A DNA stretch of 10,893 nt from JACQHJ01 sp038063075. GTDB lineage: Bacteria; Patescibacteriota; Microgenomatia; Levybacterales; UBA12049. Below, piece after piece: positions 1-7,668 of the stretch (positions are counted from its first letter, which is position 1; every line of letters begins with the position of its first letter). The position numbers were made by a program, and so were the translations under genes. The notes below the pieces were generated by a model. It saw nothing but the letters and a program-made list of their open reading frames with translations, did no database searches and was not told the origin of the DNA. The stretch spans positions 1 through 10,893 of the forward strand of contig JBBTVW010000031.1 of the NCBI GenBank assembly GCA_038063075.1, written 5' to 3'.

Positions 1-643
1 AGGAAATGTCCTGATTAAAATTTAGGAAAGTTGCAAGCCTTGCTGCCCTACATGGCTCAATAACAATAAGAACTAATGCAGCTAAAAACATTACTGGTCC
101 CATTAGTAAAAGGTGTGTGATACTTGCTCCTGATAAAAAATAAAGAGTAACTGATAGGGAAAGAATAATTGCAGCAGTTCCCATATCGGGCTGAAGCATA
201 ACAAGACCAAGTATTAAGAAGAGAAGAAGTAAAAATGCGCCCATTCTTCCTTTTTCTTTTGAAGATAACCAAGCTGAGAGATAAATGGCAAGAGAAAGCT
301 TAACAATCTCTGATGGCTGAACAGTAAATAGACCAAAGTCTATCCATCTTCTTGCGCCTAAAAGCTTTAAGCTAAAACCTGGAATAAATACCATTACTAA
401 AAGGCCAATTGAGAAAAGTAAAAGAGGTAATGCAAAATTATAAAACCTATGATAATTAAAATGAACAAAGAAAACTAAAGCACTAAATCCTAGGATTATC
501 CAAATGATTTGATCCTTAACGTATGCATATTTATCACCAAAGTCTCTAAAGGCAACGAAAGATGAAGCATCATAAACCATAAATAAACCAAAAATGGTTA
601 AAAATATAACGCTTATTAGAAGAACCAAATCTATTCTTTTCAT
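1..643 (-). CDS. ftsW: FtsW, SEDS-family septal peptidoglycan glycosyltransferase (3' end outside window)
   Basis: SEDS-family integral membrane protein that polymerises lipid II into glycan strands at the division site, together with a class B PBP. The first 214 residues are visible and the frame is open to the window edge. They hold about seven hydrophobic segments (roughly residues 5-24, 45-62, 68-89, 112-126, 135-150, 155-171 and 177-195) and the family motifs GARRW (96-100), QPSE (109-112) and QPDMGT (151-156), then a CRAARLATFL stretch matching the usual YRxxRxxxFL. The catalytic Asp region of SEDS proteins lies further on, outside the window. The ATG overlaps the mraY stop codon (ATGA), so translation is probably coupled; no Shine-Dalgarno site is visible. 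FtsW is preferred over RodA because it follows mraY and shares the cluster with an FtsI-type PBP, but sequence alone does not exclude RodA. Confidence 0.9.
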   Translation of the reverse strand, partial: MKRIDLVLLISVIFLTIFGLFMVYDASSFVAFRDFGDKYAYVKDQIIWIILGFSALVFFVHFNYHRFYNFALPLLLFSIGLLVMVFIPGFSLKLLGARRWIDFGLFTVQPSEIVKLSLAIYLSAWLSSKEKGRMGAFLLLLFLILGLVMLQPDMGTAAIILSLSVTLYFLSGASITHLLLMGPVMFLAALVLIVIEPCRAARLATFLNFNQDIS

Positions 644-1656
644 TTATCAAAGAATGCGAGGTATAAGCCTAAAATTGCAAAGAATACACCCAGTAACCAA
701 CCTCTCATTACAATTTTTGGCTCATCCCATCCTCTTTGTAAGAAATATAGATGAAGTGGAGCAACGGGAAATATTTTTCTGTGTAAATACTTTTTAGCAA
801 GTATTTGAATTAATGATGATCCAATTTCTAAAACAAATACTCCGCCAATTACTGCCATGGCAAGCGTTTTTCCAGTAAGAAGTCCTATTATTGCAAGCGA
901 TGCACCTAGGGAAAGCGATCCAACATCACCAAGCCAAATTCTTGCTTTATAAATATTAAAGTATAAAAAGGCTGCTGTACTTCCCATTAATATTGCAATA
1001 AATACACCAAGCCCTTGATCTAAGTTAGTAAATGAAATTGCCAAAAATGCAACTAAAGAAATAAGCAAAAGTCCTGGGGAAAGACCATCAAGGCCATCTG
1101 CTATATTAAATGCATTTGCAAAAGAAACAATAACAAAAGCTGCAAAAGGAATATATAAAAACCCAATATCAGCTAAACCAATTCCCTTAATAAAAAGAAA
1201 ATTATAACCAAGATTAAAATACAAAATTGTTGCTGGAACTAAAGCTAAAAGCCATTGAATTATAAATTTATACCTAAAACGAAGACCTAATAAGAAAAAT
1301 CTTCTTGGCTTTGTAACCATTTTTTTTGCATCATCAAATAAACCTAATATACCAAAGCTTATAAAAGTAAACATTATTGTAAAAAGCTCCCACAGATTGA
1401 TTTCAATCTTAAATATACCAATTGACCATAAAAATAGAATTGAAACTATGGCAATAATTAAAAAACCCCCTCCAAATGGGGTACCAACTTTCCAAGAATT
1501 AAACTTATCAAAAAGAGGAGTTGGCTTATTAAATATATCCACAGTTTGTTGCTGTGGGCGCCTTAATTTAATTTTATACAAAAAATCAATAAAAGGGATA
1601 ATTAAGATAAGAGTTAGAACCAAAGATAAAAGAGTTAGGCCAAGTAATTGAGTCAT
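640..1656 (-). CDS. mraY: MraY, phospho-N-acetylmuramoyl-pentapeptide transferase (variant HHH motif)
   Basis: Transfers phospho-MurNAc-pentapeptide from UDP to undecaprenyl phosphate at the inner membrane face, making lipid I. The protein is 338 residues, close to the usual length (about 320-360), with roughly ten hydrophobic segments. Visible motifs are KVGTP (56-60), the LFDDAKK Asp pair (D108, D109), NAFNIADGLDGL (181-192), WLGDVGSLSLG (241-251, with D244 matching the catalytic Asp of characterised MraY) and PLHLYF (300-305) followed by RGWDEPK. Two points are unusual. The normally invariant PLHHHF keeps only its first His (H302), and the usual GTPTMGG reads GTPFGGG. Because all acidic catalytic residues remain, an active enzyme is likely. 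MraY is preferred over WecA because of its setting between glmS and ftsW. A TATAAT element lies 8 bases before the ATG, and the stop overlaps the ftsW start. Confidence 0.93.
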   Translation of the reverse strand: MTQLLGLTLLSLVLTLILIIPFIDFLYKIKLRRPQQQTVDIFNKPTPLFDKFNSWKVGTPFGGGFLIIAIVSILFLWSIGIFKIEINLWELFTIMFTFISFGILGLFDDAKKMVTKPRRFFLLGLRFRYKFIIQWLLALVPATILYFNLGYNFLFIKGIGLADIGFLYIPFAAFVIVSFANAFNIADGLDGLSPGLLLISLVAFLAISFTNLDQGLGVFIAILMGSTAAFLYFNIYKARIWLGDVGSLSLGASLAIIGLLTGKTLAMAVIGGVFVLEIGSSLIQILAKKYLHRKIFPVAPLHLYFLQRGWDEPKIVMRGWLLGVFFAILGLYLAFFDK

Positions 1657-1693
1657 AATATATTATTATAGCCTCTTAACCATTTATACGCAA
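1657..1693 (-). promoter_or_regulatory. Predicted promoter of mraY-ftsW, nearly leaderless
   Basis: In the 43-base gap between glmS and mraY, the minus strand has a perfect -10 TATAAT (1670-1665) and a partial -35 TTGCGT (1693-1688, sharing TTG with the consensus), separated by 17 bases. Only 8 bases separate TATAAT from the mraY ATG, so a normal start point would give a leader of about 2 bases. An AGAGG lies upstream of the -10 and is too far from the ATG to be a good ribosome binding site. The base composition is AT-rich, so a chance match is possible. Confidence 0.5.
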
Positions 1694-1699
1694 TAAAAA

Positions 1700-3463
1700 C
1701 TACTTTACTGTCACGCTTTTAGCAAGATTTCGAGGCCTATCTGGATCTTTAAGACCTCTACTTAAAGCAAGATAGTAGGCAAGAAGCTGAAATGTAACGA
1801 TTTGAGGAATAAAAGTAGCCTCTTTTAAATCATCTGTTTCTAAAAATACGTCAAAGACTTTATTATTTATTGGACCTACTCCAATTATATATCCGCCTCT
1901 TGCTTTAACTTCCCATGCATTTGAGATTATTTCATCAAATGTTTCATCACTTGGACACAAGACAAAACAAGGAGTTTGTTTTTCAATTAAAGCTATGACA
2001 CCATGCTTTAATTCACCTGCTGCAAATCCTTCAGCATGAATATATGATGCTTCTTTTAACTTAAGTGAAGCTTCAAGTGCTGCTGCATAAGAAATACCTC
2101 TTCCTAAAATATAGATGTGTTCCTTATTTTTTAGTTTTTTAGCTAATGCTTTAATTTTAAAAATTGATTTCTGTTCTAAAATCTTCTCAGTACTAATTTG
2201 TGCCGCAAGTAATAATTTTTTACCTAATGCTTTCTTTTTAGCTAGAGTATAAGCAGTTAAAAACAAAACAGAGAACATAGCAATAAAAGTTTTTGTACCA
2301 ACTACTGCTTTTTCCTGGCCTGCCATAAGTAATACTTTTTCATCTGATTGTCTATAAAGAGTTGAGCCCAAAACATTAACTAAGGCTGCAATTTTTGCAT
2401 TTCTCTTCTTTGCTTTCTCAATTGGCCCAACAATATCCATTGTTTCTCCACTTTGAGAAATCGGAATGACTAAACTTTTAGAAGTTAAATAATCTTCAAT
2501 ATAGTCAAACTCAGATCCAATACTAAAATTTACATGTTTTTTAGCTATTTTTGAAAATAGATAAACACCAGAAAGAGCTGCGTAAGAAGCACTGCCACAA
2601 CCAAGCATAAAAGTTCCATAAGCACTATCTATTAATTTAGAAAACTTAGTTACTTGTTCATCAAAATTTAAGGCAATATTTCTAATAACCTTTGGTTGAT
2701 CGTATATTTCTTTAAGTAAAAAATGTTTATACTTTCCTTTATCAGAATCTTCAAATTTCCAATCTAAATTTGTAAATTTAGGTTTTATTTCCTTATTAGT
2801 AATTAAATTAATCATTTTAAATTTTTTTCCCAAAACTACCATTTGATTATCTTCTAGGAAGACTACTTTCTTTGTATGTTTTACAATTCCTGATGCATCA
2901 GAGGAAATAAACATTCCATCTTTGTTTAATCCTGCAATTAATGGAGAACCAGTTTTTGCAGCAACAATCTCAAGTGATTTTGCATAAACAACTACAATTG
3001 CATTAAGCCCTTGTAGCTTATTAAAAGCATTCTTAACACTTTGTTCAAAATTTTCTTTTTTTAAATATTCTTCTATTAAATGTCCAACAACTTCTGTGTC
3101 TGTTTCTGATTTAAACTTATGTCCTTTTGCGATTAATTCTTTTTTTAATTCTTCAAAGTTTTCTATTATGCCATTATGAACAGCTGCAATTTTACCGCTA
3201 CAATCTAGATGGGGATGTGCATTTTCTTTAGTTACTCCACCATGAGTTGCCCAACGAGTATGCCCAATACCAATTTGACTATCTTTAAATTTTAAATTGA
3301 TTTTTTTTATTTTTCCTGGATGCTTTTCTACTAAAAAACTTTCATCCTGACCAATAGCTATCCCAAAAGAATCATAGCCTCTATATTCTAAGGTTTTAAG
3401 TCCTGTAAGAACCATTAGGGAAACATTTGTAGTTTTGCCGACATAGCCAAAGATACCACACAT
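1700..3463 (-). CDS. glmS: GlmS, glutamine-fructose-6-phosphate aminotransferase (isomerising)
   Basis: Cytosolic enzyme making glucosamine-6-phosphate from fructose-6-phosphate and glutamine, the entry step to amino-sugar synthesis. It has 587 residues (E. coli 609). The N-terminal class II glutaminase domain (about 2-215) starts with Cys2, exposed after removal of Met (MCGIFGYVG), and carries LEYRGYD (25-31), HTRWATHG (68-75), HNGIIEN (96-102) and SETDTE (119-124). The two sugar-isomerase (SIS) domains follow: LGCGSASYAA (287-296), PISQSGETMD (334-343) and VVGTKTF (387-393) in the first, and LGRGISYA (453-460), KLKEASYIHAE (468-478) and GELKHG (483-488) in the second. The C-terminus, LAKSVTVK, is canonical and K582 matches the catalytic Lys. 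The ATG is one base after the stop of the glmU-like gene, with no Shine-Dalgarno site and no room for a glmS riboswitch. A glmS gene inside a mur/fts cluster is unusual. Confidence 0.97.
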   Translation of the reverse strand: MCGIFGYVGKTTNVSLMVLTGLKTLEYRGYDSFGIAIGQDESFLVEKHPGKIKKINLKFKDSQIGIGHTRWATHGGVTKENAHPHLDCSGKIAAVHNGIIENFEELKKELIAKGHKFKSETDTEVVGHLIEEYLKKENFEQSVKNAFNKLQGLNAIVVVYAKSLEIVAAKTGSPLIAGLNKDGMFISSDASGIVKHTKKVVFLEDNQMVVLGKKFKMINLITNKEIKPKFTNLDWKFEDSDKGKYKHFLLKEIYDQPKVIRNIALNFDEQVTKFSKLIDSAYGTFMLGCGSASYAALSGVYLFSKIAKKHVNFSIGSEFDYIEDYLTSKSLVIPISQSGETMDIVGPIEKAKKRNAKIAALVNVLGSTLYRQSDEKVLLMAGQEKAVVGTKTFIAMFSVLFLTAYTLAKKKALGKKLLLAAQISTEKILEQKSIFKIKALAKKLKNKEHIYILGRGISYAAALEASLKLKEASYIHAEGFAAGELKHGVIALIEKQTPCFVLCPSDETFDEIISNAWEVKARGGYIIGVGPINNKVFDVFLETDDLKEATFIPQIVTFQLLAYYLALSRGLKDPDRPRNLAKSVTVK

Positions 3464-3464
3464 A

Positions 3465-4205
3465 TTATTTTGAATTTAGAAGTAATTCCTCAGCCTCTTT
3501 AAGCTCTTCTTTGGTATTTATTCCTCTCCAAGGAATATTGCCAGCAAAAAGAGTTTCAATAGGTTCTGAATTTTTAATACCGATATCTATAATTCTTGTA
3601 ATATAATATTCACCACTAACTTTACTTCTTTCAATTCTAGAAAGATATTTCTTTAAAAAATCAACATTAAAAATATAACAACCTGGGTTTATTTCTTTTA
3701 TTTTTTTCTCAAAAGAAGTTGCATCTTTCTCTTCAATAATTGCAGATAGTTTTCCATCCTTGTCTCTAATTATTCTTCCAAGTCCAAAAGGCTCATCTTT
3801 TTCAATTGTTAAAAATGTCATTTTTGCTTTTGAAGACAAATGCTTTTCAATTAACTTTTCAATTAAATCTTTCTTATAAAAAGCGCTATCATCGCCGTTT
3901 AAAACCAAAACATCTTTTGTTTCTTCTGTTATTTTTTTTAAACCAATACTAACTGCATGGCCTGTTCCAAGCCTTTTTGCTTGCTCAGCAAAAGAAACTT
4001 TTTGTCCCAAAATATTCATTACTGAAACTTTTGCAAAACCAACAACAACAACAATATTTTTTATAAATAGGTTTTCTAAAAGTTCAATTGTGTGAACTAT
4101 CATGGGCTTATCGGCAAGAGGCATCGCTACTTTATTTACATCTGTAGCATTCATTCTTTTGCCTTTACCAGCGGCTAGGATTATGGCACCTAAATTTTGA
4201 TTCAT
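3465..4205 (-). CDS. GlmU-type GlcNAc-1-phosphate uridylyltransferase, single domain
   Basis: Nucleotidyltransferase of the GlmU N-terminal (GT-A-like) fold, expected to make UDP-GlcNAc from GlcNAc-1-P and UTP in the cytosol. Visible motifs are LAAGKGKRM (10-18), NKVAMPL (24-30, with the sugar-nucleotide Lys at 25), GTGHAV (80-85), NGDD (103-106, metal Asp), GLGRIIR (141-147), INPGCYIFN (172-180), SGEYYITRIIDI (197-208) and GIN (228-230). It has 246 residues against about 456 for bifunctional GlmU. The C-terminal left-handed beta-helix acetyltransferase is absent, and the next gene starts one base later, so no coding space remains for it. The ATG is 4 bases after the murA stop. Setting between murA (which consumes UDP-GlcNAc) and glmS supports UDP-GlcNAc over other sugar nucleotides. 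Uridylylation of another sugar phosphate, or direct use of an already acetylated substrate, cannot be excluded. Confidence 0.85.
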   Translation of the reverse strand: MNQNLGAIILAAGKGKRMNATDVNKVAMPLADKPMIVHTIELLENLFIKNIVVVVGFAKVSVMNILGQKVSFAEQAKRLGTGHAVSIGLKKITEETKDVLVLNGDDSAFYKKDLIEKLIEKHLSSKAKMTFLTIEKDEPFGLGRIIRDKDGKLSAIIEEKDATSFEKKIKEINPGCYIFNVDFLKKYLSRIERSKVSGEYYITRIIDIGIKNSEPIETLFAGNIPWRGINTKEELKEAEELLLNSK

Positions 4206-4209
4206 TTAA

Positions 4210-5538
4210 TTAATCTTTTATTCTTTTTATTTTTGCACCCAAGGTTTTTAACCTTTGCTCAAACTGTTCGTATCCTCTATCAAGATATTCAAGTCCAAAA
4301 AGAACACTTTCTCCACTTGCAACCAAAGCGCCTAAGGCTAATGTTGCCCCTGCTCTAATATCAGTCATATTTAGTATTCCATTGTGTAAATTTACAGGAC
4401 CTGTAATTTTGGCTGCATGAAAGTTAGTTTTTTTATCATCTTTAATATTAAAGTTATAGAATTTTGCAGGATTTCTAACTTTTGGATTGTAAAGATCAAT
4501 ATCTGCTCCCATTTTTCTTAACTCACCAACATAGTTAAATCTGTTTTCATATACAGCTTCATGTATTGTTGAGACTCCATTTGCCTGTGTCATAAGTACT
4601 GCCCATGGTCCTTGCCAATCTGTCATAAATCCAGGATAGAATGTTGTAGTAACATCTGAGGCCTTTAGAGGACCTTTGTAGAAAAATCTAATACCATCTT
4701 TTTTAACTTCAAAACCTGCACCAATTTTTCTTAACATTTCTAAAAATTCTTCTAAGCCTCTTTTTGAGATATCTTTAATAAAAATGTCTCCTTGTGTAAT
4801 TATTGCAGCAACAGCTAAGGTTACAACTTCATTTCTATCAGGTGCAATAATAAAACTTGCTCCACCTAGCCTATCTACCCCTTCAATTACAATTCTTCTT
4901 GGCTTTTCTCTAACAATTTTTGCACCCATTCTTCTTAAAAAGGCAATTAACTCATCAATTTCTGGCTCTTGAGCTGCATTTTCTAAAATTGTTTTTCCTT
5001 TTGCCATTACCGCTGCAATAAGCATTGTTTCAGTTCCAGTATGTGTGCTTTTTTCAAATTTATAATATGCGCCTTTTAGTCCATTTGGAGCTGTTGCGTG
5101 GAAGAATCCATCTTTACTGTTATATTTTACCCTTACTCCCATTTTCTTTAGACCTCCAATAACTCTATCAATTGGTCTTGCTCCAATCCTACAACCACCT
5201 GGATTTGGAATAATTGCTTCTTTCTGCCTAATTAAAAGTGGAGCTAGAAACATAAATGAAGTTCTTGCTTCTGCTGCTTTTTCTAAGGCAATTTTATTAC
5301 TAATAAAATCTTCAACCTTAATTACAAACCTGTGATCTTTAAATTCAACCTTTCCACCTAAATGCTCTATTATTTCAGTCATTGCATAAACATCAGAGAT
5401 TAGAGGAACATTATCAATATAAATTTCTTCTTTGGTTAAACAAGCAGCTACCAAAACCTTTAAAACCACGTTTTTAGAACCAAATACATTTACTTGGCCT
5501 CTTAGTTTTTTCCCTCCGACTATTTCAAATCTTTCCAT
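4210..5538 (-). CDS. murA: MurA, UDP-GlcNAc 1-carboxyvinyltransferase
   Basis: Cytosolic enolpyruvyl transferase that adds PEP to UDP-GlcNAc, the committed step to UDP-MurNAc. The 442 residues are slightly more than the usual 420 or so. The N-terminal FGSKNVVLK carries the catalytic K22 and N23. The active-site loop NPGGCRIGARP (112-121) contains C116, the residue alkylated by fosfomycin in E. coli (C115), so the enzyme is of the fosfomycin-sensitive type at this position (inference). GFMTDWQ (303-309) contains D307, the expected general acid/base. TDIRAGATL (392-400) and YLDRGYEQ (418-425) are the canonical C-terminal blocks. The MurA assignment over AroA is supported by the Cys loop and by neighbouring murC. 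The ATG is 2 bases after the murC stop and lacks a Shine-Dalgarno site, which suggests coupled translation. MurB, which acts next, is not in the window. Confidence 0.96.
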   Translation of the reverse strand: MERFEIVGGKKLRGQVNVFGSKNVVLKVLVAACLTKEEIYIDNVPLISDVYAMTEIIEHLGGKVEFKDHRFVIKVEDFISNKIALEKAAEARTSFMFLAPLLIRQKEAIIPNPGGCRIGARPIDRVIGGLKKMGVRVKYNSKDGFFHATAPNGLKGAYYKFEKSTHTGTETMLIAAVMAKGKTILENAAQEPEIDELIAFLRRMGAKIVREKPRRIVIEGVDRLGGASFIIAPDRNEVVTLAVAAIITQGDIFIKDISKRGLEEFLEMLRKIGAGFEVKKDGIRFFYKGPLKASDVTTTFYPGFMTDWQGPWAVLMTQANGVSTIHEAVYENRFNYVGELRKMGADIDLYNPKVRNPAKFYNFNIKDDKKTNFHAAKITGPVNLHNGILNMTDIRAGATLALGALVASGESVLFGLEYLDRGYEQFEQRLKTLGAKIKRIKD

Positions 5539-5540
5539 AT

Positions 5541-6953
5541 TTAATTTAGACTATCAGCTATTTTATATATGTCACCAGCTCCCATAGTTAAGACGATCCA
5601 ATCGTTTCCATAAGCTTTTTGGTCGACATATTTTATCACATCAGTCAAGTTTGAGACATGATTAACATTGTTTGATATTTTTGAGATTTCATTCTTTAAA
5701 AGAATTGAAGAAACAGACTCATCTACTTCTTCTCTTGCTGATGCATAAATATCCACCAAAATAAGCTCTGTAGCGTCAGAAAAAGAGTATTTAAAATCCT
5801 CGAACAACTTTTTTGTTCTAGAATAAGTATGAGGTTGAAATATACACAATATCTTTTTATTGGGAAAGGTTTTTCTAAATGCCTGAAGTGTTTTCTTTAT
5901 TTCTGTTGGATGATGCGCATAATCATCATAAAGGGCTGCGCCAGATGACAGATCTTTAATAAACTCAAATCTTCTTCTAGACCCTGTAAACTTCATTAAT
6001 CCTTTTTTTATATTCTCCAAAGATAAACCAATTTCTAAGCAAACAATAATTGAAGCTAAAGCATTTAGGGCATTATGTTCTCCAGTAACGTTTAGCATAA
6101 ATTCACCTAAGCTTGTATTATTGTTTTGCACCCAGAAAAACATCTTTTCTTTTTCAATTGATATTTTGTCTATATAAAAATTGGCATTTTTGGAAAAACC
6201 ATAGGTAATAACTTTTCCTGAGACCCTCTTTACAACACTTTCTGTTTCTCTGTCATCAATACAAGCTACAAGTAAACCATCAATTGAAATATTTTCAGTA
6301 AATGAGTAAAAAGCTTCTTTTAAGTGCTCTATTGACTCATACATATCTGGATGATCTAGCTCAATATTTGTAATTACTGCAATACTTGGCTTTTGCCATA
6401 AAAGCTTTGGGGTTTTATCATACTTTGGCTCGGTTGCATATTCATCTGCTTCTGCTACAAAATAATGGCCTTTACCAAAATGGCCACAAGAATCTAAATA
6501 TGGAACATTTCCAGTTCCAACTACAAAAGATGGATCAAGTTTATTTTCTCTTAAAATTGAAGCTATTATTGCTGTTGTTGTTGTTTTACCATGAGTTCCT
6601 GAAACTGAAATTCCCTCAAAAACTTTTCCAAAAATATCACCCTTCATAAATTCTCCAACCGCTTGCCCTTGTGTCCAAACAGTAATACCAGCTTTTTTAG
6701 CTTCAATAACTTCAACATGATCAAATCCACCATGGGCTCCAGTTGTAATTACCAGATCAACTCCCTCAATATGAGAAGATGAAAAGCTAGTCTGGGGTTT
6801 AATTCCCTCTTTAGCTAGTGCACTATCTGTAATAAACTCTTCATCTAAATCACAACCAGTAACTCTAAAGCCTGCTTGTTTTGCAATTATTGCAAGCGGA
6901 GTCATTCCAACTCCTTTTATGCCTACAAAATGAATTGATTTAATTTTTTTCAT
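5541..6953 (-). CDS. murC: MurC, UDP-N-acetylmuramate-L-alanine ligase
   Basis: Cytosolic ATP-dependent Mur ligase adding L-Ala to UDP-MurNAc. All three domains are present in 470 residues. The N-terminal Rossmann-like domain has FVGIKGVGM (9-17) and TGCDLDE, and a TGAHGG stretch (71-76) where many MurC proteins read SSAI. The central domain has the P-loop GTHGKTTTT (119-127), EADEY (168-172) and LDHPD (199-203). The C-terminal part carries DDYAHHPTE and QPHTYSRT, diagnostic of MurC, and ends with TMGAGDIYKIAD. The segment from EADEY to LDHPD resembles the recycling ligase Mpl more than classical MurC. The de novo pathway setting and QPHTYSRT favour MurC. The ATG directly follows the murE TAA with no gap and no Shine-Dalgarno site. 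Confidence 0.93.
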   Translation of the reverse strand: MKKIKSIHFVGIKGVGMTPLAIIAKQAGFRVTGCDLDEEFITDSALAKEGIKPQTSFSSSHIEGVDLVITTGAHGGFDHVEVIEAKKAGITVWTQGQAVGEFMKGDIFGKVFEGISVSGTHGKTTTTAIIASILRENKLDPSFVVGTGNVPYLDSCGHFGKGHYFVAEADEYATEPKYDKTPKLLWQKPSIAVITNIELDHPDMYESIEHLKEAFYSFTENISIDGLLVACIDDRETESVVKRVSGKVITYGFSKNANFYIDKISIEKEKMFFWVQNNNTSLGEFMLNVTGEHNALNALASIIVCLEIGLSLENIKKGLMKFTGSRRRFEFIKDLSSGAALYDDYAHHPTEIKKTLQAFRKTFPNKKILCIFQPHTYSRTKKLFEDFKYSFSDATELILVDIYASAREEVDESVSSILLKNEISKISNNVNHVSNLTDVIKYVDQKAYGNDWIVLTMGAGDIYKIADSLN

Positions 6954-7658
6954 TTATTTTTTTAAATTTAAATCTGCAAGAATATCTTTAACTGTCTTAT
7001 ATTCATCCCAAGGCTCTTCTCCGTTACCTAAATTCATAGAAGCCTCAGATGCTTTTCCTGTTATTAATACTAAATCATCTTTCTTGGCCATTTGTATAGC
7101 AGCAGTTATTGCCTGTTTTCTATCAACAATTTTTAATACCTGAGGTTTTGGATTATCTATTCCGCTTTCAATCTCTTCAATAATTTTGTTTACATCCTCA
7201 CTTCTTGGATCCTCTGTTGTTAAAACAACAATATCAGCATAGCTCGTTGATGTTTCTCCCAAAAATGGTCTTTTGTGCGCATCTCTTTCTCCTGCAGATC
7301 CAAAGACATGAATGATTTTACCTTTAACAATTGGTTTTAAGCTTTGCAATAACTGCTCAAAAGCATTTGGAGTATGAGCAAAATCTATCATTACAGCAAA
7401 GTCTTTTCTATAAACAAAATCTAATCTTCCTTTAGGTAGAGAGAAAGTAACTAAAGCTTTTTTTATTTCTTCATCGCTTAATCCTAATTTTCTACAAGCA
7501 CCAACTGCGGCTAAAATATTATATTTATTGAAATCACCAATAATGTCATTACTTATATTTGTTAAGCTGAAATTATTGGGATTTATTTCAGATCCTTCTG
7601 AAAAACCATAAGTAATCCAATTGTTTGAGGCTTTTGAGTTTTTTGCCTCACTTAACAT
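6954..7658 (-). CDS. murE: MurE-type ligase, 3' part (frameshifted gene)
   Basis: Second half of the murE gene, out of frame with the first half. From the first ATG in this frame it runs 234 residues; the homologous reading frame begins a few codons earlier (A-Y-Q before M1). It contains the end of the central ATPase domain and the C-terminal domain: LPKGRLD (74-80), IDFAHTPNAFEQ (91-102), VFGSAGERDAHKRP (118-131), TTEDPRSED (147-155) and TGKASE, followed by EPWDEYKTV. EDPR lies where MurE has DNPR (meso-diaminopimelate enzymes) or DNPA (Lys enzymes); the retained Arg suggests meso-DAP as third residue (inference). The ATG sits just before the stop of the first half (ATGTTAA), so coupled re-initiation is possible, but the break falls inside the central domain, making two independent proteins unlikely. 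It abuts murC. Confidence 0.88.
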   Translation of the reverse strand: MLSEAKNSKASNNWITYGFSEGSEINPNNFSLTNISNDIIGDFNKYNILAAVGACRKLGLSDEEIKKALVTFSLPKGRLDFVYRKDFAVMIDFAHTPNAFEQLLQSLKPIVKGKIIHVFGSAGERDAHKRPFLGETSTSYADIVVLTTEDPRSEDVNKIIEEIESGIDNPKPQVLKIVDRKQAITAAIQMAKKDDLVLITGKASEASMNLGNGEEPWDEYKTVKDILADLNLKK

Positions 7659-7668
7659 TTGGTATGCC
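7652..7668 (-). other. Frameshift site in murE (one base apparently missing)
   Basis: On the minus strand the frame reads GAT GAC TGG CAT ACC and then ends at TAA (7654-7652). Inserting one G into the GG run (plus-strand CC at 7667-7668) gives D-D-W-A-Y-Q-M-L-S-E-A, matching the conserved N-x-DD-x-A-Y pattern of Mur ligases and joining both halves without any further change. No X-XXY-YYZ slippery heptamer is visible here, so a sequencing or assembly error or a very recent mutation is more likely than programmed frameshifting. Confidence 0.85.

Noticed and set aside
57..272. A 71-codon minus-strand open frame.
   Set aside because: It is out of frame within ftsW, whose own frame is continuous from 643 to the window edge with clear SEDS motifs.
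640..642. Use of TGA as a Gly codon, as in Gracilibacteria and SR1.
   Set aside because: mraY ends at TGA at the expected length, directly at the ftsW start, and no gene has an internal TGA at a conserved Gly.
3299..3320. T-rich homopolymer runs that could be terminators.
   Set aside because: They lie inside glmS and encode Lys/Ile-rich sequence; no GC-rich hairpin precedes them.
3461..3480. A glmS ribozyme or other leader RNA before glmS.
   Set aside because: glmS begins one base after the stop of the upstream gene, leaving no room for a leader structure.
6571..6590. GTT trinucleotide run (and a similar CAA run near 4040).
   Set aside because: They encode the conserved Thr run after the MurC P-loop and a Val-rich beta strand in the GlmU-like protein, so they are coding, not regulatory repeats.
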